A DNA stretch of 64,000 nucleotides from Yeosuana sp050300615. GTDB lineage: Bacteria > Bacteroidota > Bacteroidia > Flavobacteriales > Flavobacteriaceae. This document shows positions 1 through 9,500 of this stretch, piece after piece. The notes beneath the pieces were generated by a model. The model was not told the origin of the DNA, made no database searches, and saw only the letters and a program-made list of their open reading frames with translations. How positions within the stretch are numbered: the first letter of the stretch is position 1; the number at the start of each line of letters is the position of its first letter. A program made the translations under genes and the position numbers. The DNA lies in the NCBI GenBank assembly GCA_050300615.1, contig JBNKYB010000082.1, forward strand, positions 1-64,000, in the 5' to 3' direction.

Positions 1-848
1 CCGGAGGTGCAAAAGACTGGTCAAGGTATGAAACAGTTTCTCTAATATTGGCAGGATTAGCTACTCCTCTTGTACTTTCAGTACACACCATTGTATCATT
101 TGACTTTGCTACTTCTGTAGTTCCTGGTTGGCATAGTACTATTTTTCCGCCTTACTTTGTGGCTGGTGCTATTTTCTCTGGATTTGCAATGGTGCAAACC
201 TTATTGATTGTGATGCGTAAAGTATCTAATCTTGAAGATTATATTACACTATTGCACATTGAATATATGAATAAAGTAATTCTGTTAACAGGTGGTATTG
301 TAAGTATCGCTTATATTACTGAATATTTTATTGGATGGTACTCTGGAAGTTCTTACGAAAACTATACATATTTATCGTATGGTGCTGCTACAGGACCATA
401 TTGGTGGGCATTTTGGGCATTGATAACTTGTAATTTTATTGTGCCATTAACTTTATGGGTTAAAAAATTGAGACGTAATATTATGTGGACATTCGTTGTT
501 GCGTTAATTATAAACATCGGAATGTGGTTTGAAAGATTTAATATTATAGTTATCGATTTAAGTAAAGGAAGAACACCATCTGGATGGACTATGTTTTCTC
601 CAACATTTGTTGATGTTGGAATATTTATTGGAACAATAGGATTTTTCTTTGTATTGTTTTTACTGTACGCAAGAACATTCCCAGTAATTGCACAAGCAGA
701 GGTAAAAACAATATTAAAATCTTCTGGACAACGATATAAGAGATTAAGAGAATCAGGTGAGAGTTTAGCTGGAGCAGCTATAGATGAAAGAACATCAGGA
801 AAATATGTTTCAGGAGAAGACGCTAACCAAACAAAAAACAACGAGTAG
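1..848 (+). CDS. actC: Alternative complex III subunit ActC (NrfD-like quinol-binding membrane protein), 3' part only
   Basis: The frame is open from base 3 to the stop at 848 and has no true start here, so the N-terminal part lies upstream. A TTG at 48 can be read as a start, but in-frame coding (GGAKDWSRYETVS) precedes it. The visible part has repeated hydrophobic helices, the PGWHSTIFPPYFVAGA stretch and a hydrophilic tail rich in Arg, Glu and Ser, typical of NrfD/PsrC-family ActC. In the family this integral protein binds menaquinol and passes electrons to the Fe-S subunit ActB. The gene ends 3 bases before actD, so it is the front of a visible act-cox operon. The call rests on sequence type and on the actD-actE-actF order that follows. 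Confidence 0.92.
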   Translation, partial: GGAKDWSRYETVSLILAGLATPLVLSVHTIVSFDFATSVVPGWHSTIFPPYFVAGAIFSGFAMVQTLLIVMRKVSNLEDYITLLHIEYMNKVILLTGGIVSIAYITEYFIGWYSGSSYENYTYLSYGAATGPYWWAFWALITCNFIVPLTLWVKKLRRNIMWTFVVALIINIGMWFERFNIIVIDLSKGRTPSGWTMFSPTFVDVGIFIGTIGFFFVLFLLYARTFPVIAQAEVKTILKSSGQRYKRLRESGESLAGAAIDERTSGKYVSGEDANQTKNNE

Positions 849-851
849 CAT

Positions 852-1382
852 ATGGAAGCTTCAAAAGTAATTCACGCTATTTATAACGATGATGATATCT
901 TAATGGCAGCAGTTAAAAAAGTGAAGGCTGAACGATATCATATTGAGGAAATATTTACACCCTTTCCTGTACACGGATTAGATAAAGCAATGGGGTTAGC
1001 CCCAACACGTATTGCTATTACATCATTTTTATACGGTTTAACAGGTTTAACTGTTGCAATTGTAATGATGAATTATATGATGATTGAGGATTGGCCTCAA
1101 AATATTGGTGGAAAACCAAGTTTTACGTATTTTCATAATATGCCAGCTTTTATTCCTATCATGTTCGAACTTACTGTGTTTTTTGCTGCGCATTTAATGG
1201 TTATTACTTTTTATTTAAGAAGTAAAATATGGCCATTTAAAAAACCTGAAAATCCTGATCCAAGAACAACAGATGACCACTTTCTAATGGAAATTCCTGT
1301 TGATGGAAATGAAGAAGATTTAAGAAAGTTACTTTTAGAGACAGGTGCTGTTGAAATAAATTTAGTTGATAAAGCCCATTAA
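852..1382 (+). CDS. actD: Alternative complex III subunit ActD (DUF3341)
   Basis: A 176-residue protein with the DUF3341 hallmark: an N-terminal soluble part with EIFTPFPVHGLDKAMGL (about residues 37-53), then two hydrophobic segments (about 56-77 and 98-122) and a short acidic cytoplasmic tail. Length and motif fit ActD, a membrane-anchored subunit that contacts ActC and ActF. It starts 3 bases after the actC stop, and its TAA overlaps the ATG of actE, indicating translational coupling. No catalytic residues are expected; the role is structural and possibly in the proton path, by analogy with solved complexes. Confidence 0.93.
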   Translation: MEASKVIHAIYNDDDILMAAVKKVKAERYHIEEIFTPFPVHGLDKAMGLAPTRIAITSFLYGLTGLTVAIVMMNYMMIEDWPQNIGGKPSFTYFHNMPAFIPIMFELTVFFAAHLMVITFYLRSKIWPFKKPENPDPRTTDDHFLMEIPVDGNEEDLRKLLLETGAVEINLVDKAH

Positions 1383-1954
1383 TGAATACTATGAAAAGCT
1401 TAATTAAAATATCAGTAATATTAGTAGTTTTAGTATCGTTTACATCTTGTAAAAAAGATTCGGTGCCTAATTATCAATATATGCCTAATATGTATCAGTC
1501 TGTTGGATACGAAACATACAGTGAGTCTAAAGCCTTTGCTAATGGAATTGAGGCGCAAGTGTCACCAAAAGGCACTATAGCAAGAGGGTATAGTCTTTTT
1601 GAATATGAAAACTCAACTGAAGGCTATAACTTGGCAAAGGAAACATTAAAAAGTCCGTTAGATTCAACGCAAGTTGACTTAGACAACGCTAAAGTTTTGT
1701 TTGATATTTATTGTGCTATTTGCCATGGAACAAAAGGTGATGGACAAGGAAATTTAGTTAAGCGTGAAAAAATCCTTGGAGTTCCTAGATACGACGATCC
1801 TGCAAGAGCTATCGATGAAGGAAGTATTTATTATGTAATTTATTATGGTAAAAATGCTATGGGATCATACAAAAATCAGCTTAGTGAAAAAGAACGCTGG
1901 GAAGTTGTTGCCTATGTGTTAGATTTAAAACAAAAGCTTGAAGGAACAAAATAA
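1382..1954 (+). CDS. actE: Alternative complex III subunit ActE, monoheme cytochrome c lipoprotein
   Basis: A 190-residue lipoprotein cytochrome. Residues 1-23 form a signal peptide ending in a lipobox (VSFTSC), so it should be anchored by a lipid outside the inner membrane. One heme c site, CAICH, lies at residues 111-115, and a Met in the GKNAMGSYKNQ stretch further on is a likely sixth ligand. In alternative complex III this subunit takes electrons from the multiheme ActA and hands them to the oxidase. The start overlaps the actD stop; an alternative in-frame ATG (MKSLIK) lies 3 codons downstream and would also leave a complete signal peptide. Confidence 0.93.
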   Translation: MNTMKSLIKISVILVVLVSFTSCKKDSVPNYQYMPNMYQSVGYETYSESKAFANGIEAQVSPKGTIARGYSLFEYENSTEGYNLAKETLKSPLDSTQVDLDNAKVLFDIYCAICHGTKGDGQGNLVKREKILGVPRYDDPARAIDEGSIYYVIYYGKNAMGSYKNQLSEKERWEVVAYVLDLKQKLEGTK

Positions 1955-2010
1955 GTTTTAAAAGCAAAATTAATATTAATAAAAAATAACCTGCATTATA
2001 TATTTTTAGT

Positions 2011-3381
2011 ATGTACAAGCTATCTGGTAAATTAAAATTATTTTCTATCGTTCTAATGGTATTAGGACTTGTGGGCTTAACTTATGGGTTTTTAAACACG
2101 CCATCAACGGTTGAAGATGTAAAGGAAATATTGGCTGCACAAGAAAGCCATCATGGAGGAGAAGCTGCCATGTCTGAACAAGAAGACACTCAAAAAGAAA
2201 GCTTTGTAGATCAAGCTCGCGGTGAAGAAGGTTTTGCAAAAGCAACCATGGAGCATCATGAGCAACAAATGGATGAAGAGCATCATGGTAATCATCTTGA
2301 ACATGTTTTACACCAGTTGCAAACAAAACCATGGTCAGCAACTTTGGTATCAGCATTTTTCTTTTTTATGATTGCACTTGGAGCCTTAGTCTTTTATGCC
2401 ATTCAATATGTTGCTCAAGCAGGATGGTCACCTGTGTTATTTAGAATTATTGAAGGTATTACCTCATATTTGTTACCAGGATCCATCATTGTGGTATTAA
2501 TTATTCTTTTAGCTGGAACACATTTTTATCCTTGGCAGAATGAAGAATTGGTTGCAGGAGATAAAATATTGCAAGGGAAATCAGGATTTCTAAATTTTCC
2601 ATTTTTTGTAATTAGAGCTGTAATTTATTTACTAGGATGGAATTTGTATCGCTATTTTTCTCGTAAAAACTCAGCTCAAGAATCTGCAACAGATTTAAAA
2701 CCATATCGTAAAAATTTCAAGATTTCTGTATTTTTCTTATTGTTTTTTATAGTAACAGAATCATTAATGTCTTGGGACTGGTTTATGTCTATGACACCGC
2801 ATTGGTATAGTACCTTATTTGCATGGTACGTTTTTGCTAGTATGTTTGTGTCTGCTATTACGGTAATTGCTTTGGTAACTATTTATTTAAAAAGCAAAGG
2901 ACTTGCAGATTTTATAAATGATAGTCACTTACATGACTTAGCTAAATTTATGTTTGCTTTTAGTATTTTCTGGACCTACTTATGGTTTGATCAGTTTATG
3001 CTTATTTGGTACGCCAATATGCCTGAAGAAGTAGTTTACTTTGTACTACGTATTCAAGAATATAATTTATTATTTTTCGGTATGTTAGTGCTTAACTTTG
3101 TATTCCCTATATTAGTGTTGATGAACAGTGACTTTAAAAGAGTACCATGGTTCATTGTTATTGCAGGAGTTGCAATTTTAGTAGGCCATTATGTAGATAT
3201 ATTTTTATTAGTAATGCCATCAACAGTTGGCCTTAATTGGTCATTTGGAATTACTGAAATAGCTAGTATTAGTTTCTTCTTAGGATTATTTATATTGGTT
3301 GTAGGTACAGCACTATCTAAAGTACAATTGCGTCCAGAAGGAAATCCTTTCCAAGAGGAAAGCGAACATTATCATTATTGA
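2011..3381 (+). CDS. actF: Alternative complex III subunit ActF (NrfD-like membrane protein)
   Basis: A 456-residue polytopic protein, the second NrfD-like subunit of the complex. After a first helix (about residues 9-27) comes a hydrophilic His/Glu-rich stretch (about 45-105, with several HH and EEHH runs), then about nine further helices. The family scaffold is a paralogue of ActC thought to help form the proton channel without a quinol site of its own. The His-rich loop is not needed for the fold and could bind metal, but similar loops are common in flavobacterial ActF as far as I know. The gene lies 56 bases after actE and 56 bases before the oxidase subunit II gene, in the same operon. 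Confidence 0.9.
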   Translation: MYKLSGKLKLFSIVLMVLGLVGLTYGFLNTPSTVEDVKEILAAQESHHGGEAAMSEQEDTQKESFVDQARGEEGFAKATMEHHEQQMDEEHHGNHLEHVLHQLQTKPWSATLVSAFFFFMIALGALVFYAIQYVAQAGWSPVLFRIIEGITSYLLPGSIIVVLIILLAGTHFYPWQNEELVAGDKILQGKSGFLNFPFFVIRAVIYLLGWNLYRYFSRKNSAQESATDLKPYRKNFKISVFFLLFFIVTESLMSWDWFMSMTPHWYSTLFAWYVFASMFVSAITVIALVTIYLKSKGLADFINDSHLHDLAKFMFAFSIFWTYLWFDQFMLIWYANMPEEVVYFVLRIQEYNLLFFGMLVLNFVFPILVLMNSDFKRVPWFIVIAGVAILVGHYVDIFLLVMPSTVGLNWSFGITEIASISFFLGLFILVVGTALSKVQLRPEGNPFQEESEHYHY

Positions 3382-3437
3382 TTATATGATATAAAGAATA
3401 AATAAATAACATAGTAAAAGAACTTCAACCACCACCA

Positions 3438-4505
3438 ATGACAGTTTTATTAACAATTCTAGTTTTAGTATTCATTTTAGTTGCCTTTTGGCAAATGATA
3501 AAGATTTTTGATTTAGCGCAAGCTAAAAGCGAAAATACTCAGGTTGCCAACGAAAAAGATAATAAAATGAATGGTTATTTGATGATTGGCTTTTTAATCT
3601 TCATTTATGCCATTACAATTGTTTCTTTTGTAAAATGGGGAGACTTACCCTTATTATCAAATTCAGCATCAGCTCATGGATCTCAAATAGATAATTTAAT
3701 GATTATCTCTTTGTCACTTATTTTTATAGTTCAGATTATTACTCAATTTTTACTTCATTATTTTGCCTTTAAATACAAAGGAGAAAAAGGAAAAAAAGCA
3801 TTATTCTTTGCCGATAATAATAGATTGGAAGCCATTTGGACCATTATCCCTGTAATTGTTTTAGCAGGACTTATTATTTATGGTTTAAACACTTGGATTT
3901 CAATCATGGGCATCAATCAAGATGATGATCCTATGGTTGTAGAATTATATGCACAACAATTTAATTGGACGGCTCGTTATGCTGGAGAAGACAATACTTT
4001 AGGAAAAGCCAATGTACGCTTAATTGATATAGATCATGCAAATGTTTTAGGTGTCGATGAGGCAGACCCATATGGTCAAGATGATGTAATAACTAAAGAA
4101 CTACATTTACCAGTTGGAAAACCGGTACTTTTTAAAATGCGTTCTCAAGATGTTCTGCATTCAGCCTATATGCCACACTTTAGAGCTCAAATGAATTGTG
4201 TGCCAGGTATGATTACTCAGTTTGGTTTTACGCCTACTGTTACAACAGCCGAAATGCGTCAAAGATCTGAAATACAAGATAAAGTAGCGCACATTAATGA
4301 AATTAGAGTAGATAAAAGTAAAGATTTAGTTGCCAAGGGTGAGACAGCTTTAGATCGTTATGAATTTGACTACTTATTATTATGTAATAAAATTTGTGGT
4401 AAGTCTCACTACAATATGCAGATGAAAATAATAGTTGAAAGCCAAGAAGATTTTGATGCTTGGATGAAAGAACAAAAAGTTTTCAAAAATTCTCTAATTA
4501 AGTAA
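3438..4505 (+). CDS. coxB: Cytochrome c oxidase subunit II (CuA subunit)
   Basis: A 355-residue subunit II of a heme-copper oxidase. It has an extra N-terminal helix (residues 1-20), a second hydrophobic segment near 45-65, the two standard subunit II helices (about 85-112 and 130-155), then the periplasmic cupredoxin domain. The CuA ligands are visible: His in DVLHSAYMPHF, then C316-x3-C320-x3-H324 with M327. CuA shows that the electron donor is a cytochrome, here most likely ActE or a soluble cytochrome c, and not quinol. The gene sits between actF and coxA with short gaps. At 355 residues it is longer than typical subunit II because of the N-terminal extension. Confidence 0.95.
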   Translation: MTVLLTILVLVFILVAFWQMIKIFDLAQAKSENTQVANEKDNKMNGYLMIGFLIFIYAITIVSFVKWGDLPLLSNSASAHGSQIDNLMIISLSLIFIVQIITQFLLHYFAFKYKGEKGKKALFFADNNRLEAIWTIIPVIVLAGLIIYGLNTWISIMGINQDDDPMVVELYAQQFNWTARYAGEDNTLGKANVRLIDIDHANVLGVDEADPYGQDDVITKELHLPVGKPVLFKMRSQDVLHSAYMPHFRAQMNCVPGMITQFGFTPTVTTAEMRQRSEIQDKVAHINEIRVDKSKDLVAKGETALDRYEFDYLLLCNKICGKSHYNMQMKIIVESQEDFDAWMKEQKVFKNSLIK

Positions 4506-4534
4506 TTTTAAAAAGATAAATACGAAATAAGATT

Positions 4535-6325
4535 ATGTCAGCACACGAAGATACTCACGCTCACGAAGACCACGGACATCATCATAAAGAAACCTTTGTG
4601 ACTAAATATATTTTTAGTCAGGATCATAAGATGATTGCAAAGCAGTACCTTATTACAGGTACTATTATGGGGGTTATTGGTGTATTTATGTCCATGATGT
4701 TCAGATTGCAATTAGCATGGCCGGAAGAACCAAACGTATTGTTTGAAGCAGTACTAGGAAAATGGGCTCCAGATGGTGTTATGAGTTCTGATGTTTATTT
4801 GGCCTTAGTTACTATACACGGAACTATTATGGTTTTCTTTGTATTAACTGCAGGATTGAGTGGAACCTTTAGTAACTTACTAATTCCGTTGCAAATTGGA
4901 GCGCGTGATATGGCATCAGGGTTTTTAAACATGATTTCTTACTGGTTATTTTTTCTATCAAGTGTTATTATGGTTTTTTCCTTGTTTGTTGAAGCAGGAC
5001 CAGCAGCAGCTGGGTGGACTATTTATCCGCCACTAAGTGCCTTGCCTATGGCTCAAGGAGGTTCAGGATTAGGTATGACACTATGGTTAGTCTCTATGGC
5101 AATATTCATAGCTTCCTCATTAATGGGTTCACTTAACTATATTGTTACAGTATTAAACTTACGTACTAAAGGAATGTCTATGACAAGATTACCATTAACT
5201 ATCTGGACATTTTTTATTACAGCAGTTATTGGGGTTGTTTCTTTTCCAGTATTATTATCTGCGGCTTTATTATTGATTATGGATAGGAGTTTTGGAACAT
5301 CATTTTTCTTATCAGATATATTTATTAATGGAGAGGTTTTACATTACCATGGAGGGTCTCCTGTATTATTTGAACATTTATTTTGGTTCTTAGGACATCC
5401 CGAAGTTTATATTGTTATTTTACCAGCTATGGGGCTAGTATCTGAAATTATGGCTTCAAATTCACGTAAACCTATTTTTGGCTATAGAGCGATGATTGCG
5501 TCTGTTTTAGCTATTGCATTTTTATCGACCATAGTATGGGGTCACCATATGTTTGTGTCGGGAATGAATCCATTTTTAGGATCTGTATTTACATTTACTA
5601 CCTTATTAATTGCAATACCATCTGCTGTTAAAGCTTTTAACTGGATAACTACATTATGGAAAGGGAATTTACAAATGAACCCTGCCATGTTATTTGCTAT
5701 AGGATTTGTATCTACTTTTATAACAGGAGGTTTAACAGGAATTATTCTTGGAGACAGTGCATTAGATATTAATGTTCATGATACCTATTTTGTGGTGGCG
5801 CACTTTCACTTAGTAATGGGTATATCTGCTTTATACGGAATGTTTGCTGGAATTTATCACTGGTATCCAAAAATGTTTGGTAGAATGTTAAATAAAAATT
5901 TAGGATATATCCACTTTTGGATAACTGCTATTTGTGCATATGGTGTTTTCTTCCCAATGCACTTTATTGGAATGGCAGGATTACCTAGACGTTATTATGA
6001 AAACACAAACTTTCCATTGTTTGACGATTTAGCTAATGTTAATGTTGTTATCACAGTGTTCGCATTAATTGGTGGTGTAGTACAAATTATTTATTTGTAT
6101 AATTTCTTTAGTAGTATGTTTTTTGGAAAGAGAGCAGAACAAAATCCTTGGAGATCAACTACATTAGAATGGACAACACCTGTTGCCCATATTCATGGTA
6201 ACTGGCCAGGAGAAATTCCTCATGTATATCGATGGTCTTATGATTATAGTAAGCCAGGTCACGAAGAAGATTTTGTGCCTCAAAACGTTCCATTAATGGA
6301 AGGTGAAGAAGAGCTACAGCACTAA
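4535..6325 (+). CDS. coxA: Cytochrome c oxidase subunit I
   Basis: The 596-residue catalytic subunit that reduces O2 to water and pumps protons. Landmarks are GHPEVY with CuB ligand H288 and proton-gate E290, the WGHHMF pair H337/H338 that also binds CuB, and VAHFHLVMG with H423 and H425, the ligands of heme a3 and heme a. Twelve helices are expected. The N-terminus is short and His-rich (AHEDTHAHEDHGHHH). It is the last gene of the act-cox operon and is followed at once by a strong hairpin terminator. Subunit III, subunit IV and the heme O synthase are not here but in a separate cluster from 43042. Confidence 0.97.
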   Translation: MSAHEDTHAHEDHGHHHKETFVTKYIFSQDHKMIAKQYLITGTIMGVIGVFMSMMFRLQLAWPEEPNVLFEAVLGKWAPDGVMSSDVYLALVTIHGTIMVFFVLTAGLSGTFSNLLIPLQIGARDMASGFLNMISYWLFFLSSVIMVFSLFVEAGPAAAGWTIYPPLSALPMAQGGSGLGMTLWLVSMAIFIASSLMGSLNYIVTVLNLRTKGMSMTRLPLTIWTFFITAVIGVVSFPVLLSAALLLIMDRSFGTSFFLSDIFINGEVLHYHGGSPVLFEHLFWFLGHPEVYIVILPAMGLVSEIMASNSRKPIFGYRAMIASVLAIAFLSTIVWGHHMFVSGMNPFLGSVFTFTTLLIAIPSAVKAFNWITTLWKGNLQMNPAMLFAIGFVSTFITGGLTGIILGDSALDINVHDTYFVVAHFHLVMGISALYGMFAGIYHWYPKMFGRMLNKNLGYIHFWITAICAYGVFFPMHFIGMAGLPRRYYENTNFPLFDDLANVNVVITVFALIGGVVQIIYLYNFFSSMFFGKRAEQNPWRSTTLEWTTPVAHIHGNWPGEIPHVYRWSYDYSKPGHEEDFVPQNVPLMEGEEELQH

Positions 6326-6348
6326 AATAATAATATCATATATATTTA

Positions 6349-6378
6349 AAAGGACTCATTTTATGAGTCCTTTTTTTG
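6349..6378 (+). terminator. Intrinsic terminator after coxA
   Basis: The perfect inverted repeat GGACTCAT / ATGAGTCC with a short T-rich loop is followed by seven T residues, 24 bases after the coxA stop. It marks the end of the act-cox operon. Confidence 0.9.
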
Positions 6379-6588
6379 TTTATACTCAAAAAAGAAAGAA
6401 AAAGCATATAAATATTTATTTTTAATATCGTTAAAAGACTTATTTTGACGATTAAAAGCAAAAAAGTATAAAAAAATCGACGAAATGCAAAAAAAATAGT
6501 TAAATTGCGCATCGTTAGAAAAACATGTAAGAATTATTGTGGCTAAATATGATACTTCTTCAAGTAAAAACGACCTAACCAATTAACG

Positions 6589-9500
6589 ATGACTATGAAA
6601 ACAAAATTATTTTTTAGGCATGTATTAAAATATACTACCTACATTTTTGTCTTTATGTGGACATTAATTTCAGCGAATGCGCAATGTCCCACAATTAATG
6701 ATGCAAATCCAATAATTCTTAATGGAGCAGGATTTACTTTTCAGGATTTAACTCCCAGTTCTGTAGCTGTTAACGCTGCAGGTATTGTTTGGTATTCAGT
6801 TCCCACTGGAGGAACTGCCTTAAGCTCTTCCAACCTCGTATATGAAAATACTTATTATGTTACTGATAGTACTGGTCTTTGTGGTTCAAGGACACCTATA
6901 AATGTAAGTTTTCAAGTTAAACCAACAGGAAGGGCGTTAGATAAAGTTTACTGTACCAATGATAATCCAACCATACAATCTTATATTGATGATGTGCTAG
7001 AGTTTTATACTCCAATAGGAGGGAGTGTTGCTGTTTATTATGATGTCAAATTAAATAGCCCAGCTAGTGGTACTGATGTTATTCCTGTTGCTCGTAATAG
7101 ATATTATATTGTGTTTAGTGATAGTTCAGGAAACACAAGTCAAATAGAATTAGGATTAGTACCAGTATATGAATCACCTGCTGACCCAACTCCCAATCCT
7201 GATCAAGCATTTTGTGCAGATCCAACTATTCTGCCAAAGATTAGTGATTTAGATACAGGTAACTCTATCAATTTTAATTGGTATGATAGTCTTGATATTA
7301 ATGGAGACCCTAGTGGGCCTGTATTATCTCCTTCAGCTCTTTTGACTAGTAAGACCTATTATATACAAATTGATGATGGTTGTCTTAGTAACCCTGTACC
7401 AGTAAATGTTACTATTAATATACCAAATGATCCAGGTACTCCAGGTACTTTAGAGTATTGTCAAAACAATGTTCCAACAAGTGATTTTGATTTATTCGAT
7501 TCACTTACGGGCGCTGATGCTAAAGGAACATGGTCAGGGCCTAGACCAACATCAAATGGTTCTCAGGGAACTGTAAATATTTCAACCTTAACAACTCCAG
7601 GTATTTATACCTTTACATATACGGTGCCAGCTAATGGAGCTTGTCCGGCTAGTAGTTCAACGGTTACCATAACTATTCATAAAACGCTTTCATCGGGAGT
7701 GGCATCGTCTGCAAATCCTGCAACCTTTTGTGAATCAGGACTGCCTTCTTCATTTGATTTGTTTTCTTTATTGGATAATGAGGATGCAGGTGGCCAATGG
7801 ACTGAAGGTACATTAAGTACAGATCCTGTTGTAACCTCTCCAATAAATTTAACGGGATTGGCACAAGGAGACCATTTTTACACCTATAGACAAAATTTAA
7901 CCAACCCGTGTCCAGAAGAGTCAACTACGGTTCAAGTTACAGTTTTACCAGACCCTAATGCAGGAACAGCTAATAATCAAACGTTTTGCGAAAATGATTT
8001 AGCAGCAAATTCTCCCTTCAATTTATTTGATGCTTTAACAGCTCCTTATGATACTGGAGGAACTTGGACAGACGCTAGTAGCACTACTGTTACAGACCCT
8101 TTGAATTTAGATATTACTAGTTTTACTACTACAGGAAGCCCATATAATTTTACATATACTGTTGATAATGGTACTTGTACAGATGATGAAACCATTTCAA
8201 TTACAATATTACCAGCTCCAGAATCTGGAACAGCAAACTCACCAGTTGAATTTTGTGAAGCTTCGGCATCTACAAGTTATAATTTATTTGACTTGTTAAC
8301 TGGTGCAGACTTAACAGGGACTTGGTATATTGGAACAGATAATTTAGGAGCAACAACCTCTAACCTTGTTGACTTATCGACATATCCTTCGGGAACACAT
8401 GATTTTACATATGATGTCGATGCTGTTGGAAGTTGCGATGATGTATTAGTTACGGTGCAAGTTATTATTAATCCGTTGCCAAATACAGGAACAGCAAACA
8501 ATCCGCCACCATTTTGTGAAAATGATGCAGCATTAACCAATACAAGTTTTGATTTATTTACACTTTTAACAGGAACAGTTGATACAGGAGGAACTTGGAA
8601 CGATGTTAGTACAACACCTGTATCAGGAGCTTTAAGTGGAAACACATTGGATTTGAGTCAATTAGTAGTAAATACTTATAATTTCTCGTACAGTATAACC
8701 GATTCAAATGGATGTTCAAATAGCACTACAGTTACCATACAAATCGATGATGCCCCAGAATCAGGAACAGCAAACACCCCAGTTGAATTTTGTGAAGCTT
8801 CAGCCCCAACAAGTTATAATTTATTTGACTTGTTAACTGGAGCTGATTCAACAGGAACTTGGTACATTGGGACAGATAATTTAGGAGCGACAACTCCTAA
8901 CCTTGTTGACTTATCGACATATCTTTCAGGAACATATGATTTCACTTATGATGTTGATGCTATTGGAAGTTGTGATGATGTATTAGTTACAGTGCAAGTC
9001 ATTATTAATCCGTTGCCAAATACAGGAACAGCGAACAATCCGCCTCCATTTTGTGAAAATGATGCAGCGTTAACCAATACAAGTTTTGATTTGTTTACAC
9101 TTTTAACAGGAACAGTTGATACAGGAGGAACTTGGAACGATGTTAGTACAACACCTGTATCAGGGGCTTTAAGTGGAAACACATTGGATTTGAGTCAATT
9201 AGTAGTAAATACTTATAATTTCTCGTACAGCATAACCGATTCAAATGGATGTTCAAATAGCACTACAGTTACCATACAAATAGATGATGCCCCAGAATCA
9301 GGAACACCAGTAGCAACATTCCCTGAGTTTTGTATAGCAGAAATAACGACAGATCAAACAGTTAATTTATTTGATTTATTAGATGGAGAAGACCAAACAG
9401 GAACTTGGTTAGATGATGATAGTTTAGGAGGATTAAGTGGAAATACTGTTACTATTGACGGTCTGTCTGCAGGAACGTACAACTTTACGTATGATGTTAC

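Noticed and set aside
48..848. Start of the first gene at the TTG at base 48
   Set aside because: Conserved ActC sequence continues in frame to the left edge, so the gene is truncated by the window.
2045..2356. Minus-strand frame inside actF, and many similar frames inside coding genes
   Set aside because: They are antisense shadows of well-supported genes with no homology or start context of their own.
6361..6582. Minus-strand 73-codon frame between coxA and the adhesin
   Set aside because: It starts inside the leader of the adhesin gene, overlaps the coxA terminator and encodes a low-complexity Phe/Lys/Tyr-rich product with no family likeness.
8277..9182. Two near-identical minus-strand frames opposite the adhesin
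   Set aside because: They are the antisense shadow of the 537-base duplication; the plus strand is the coding one by length, signal peptide and sorting domain.
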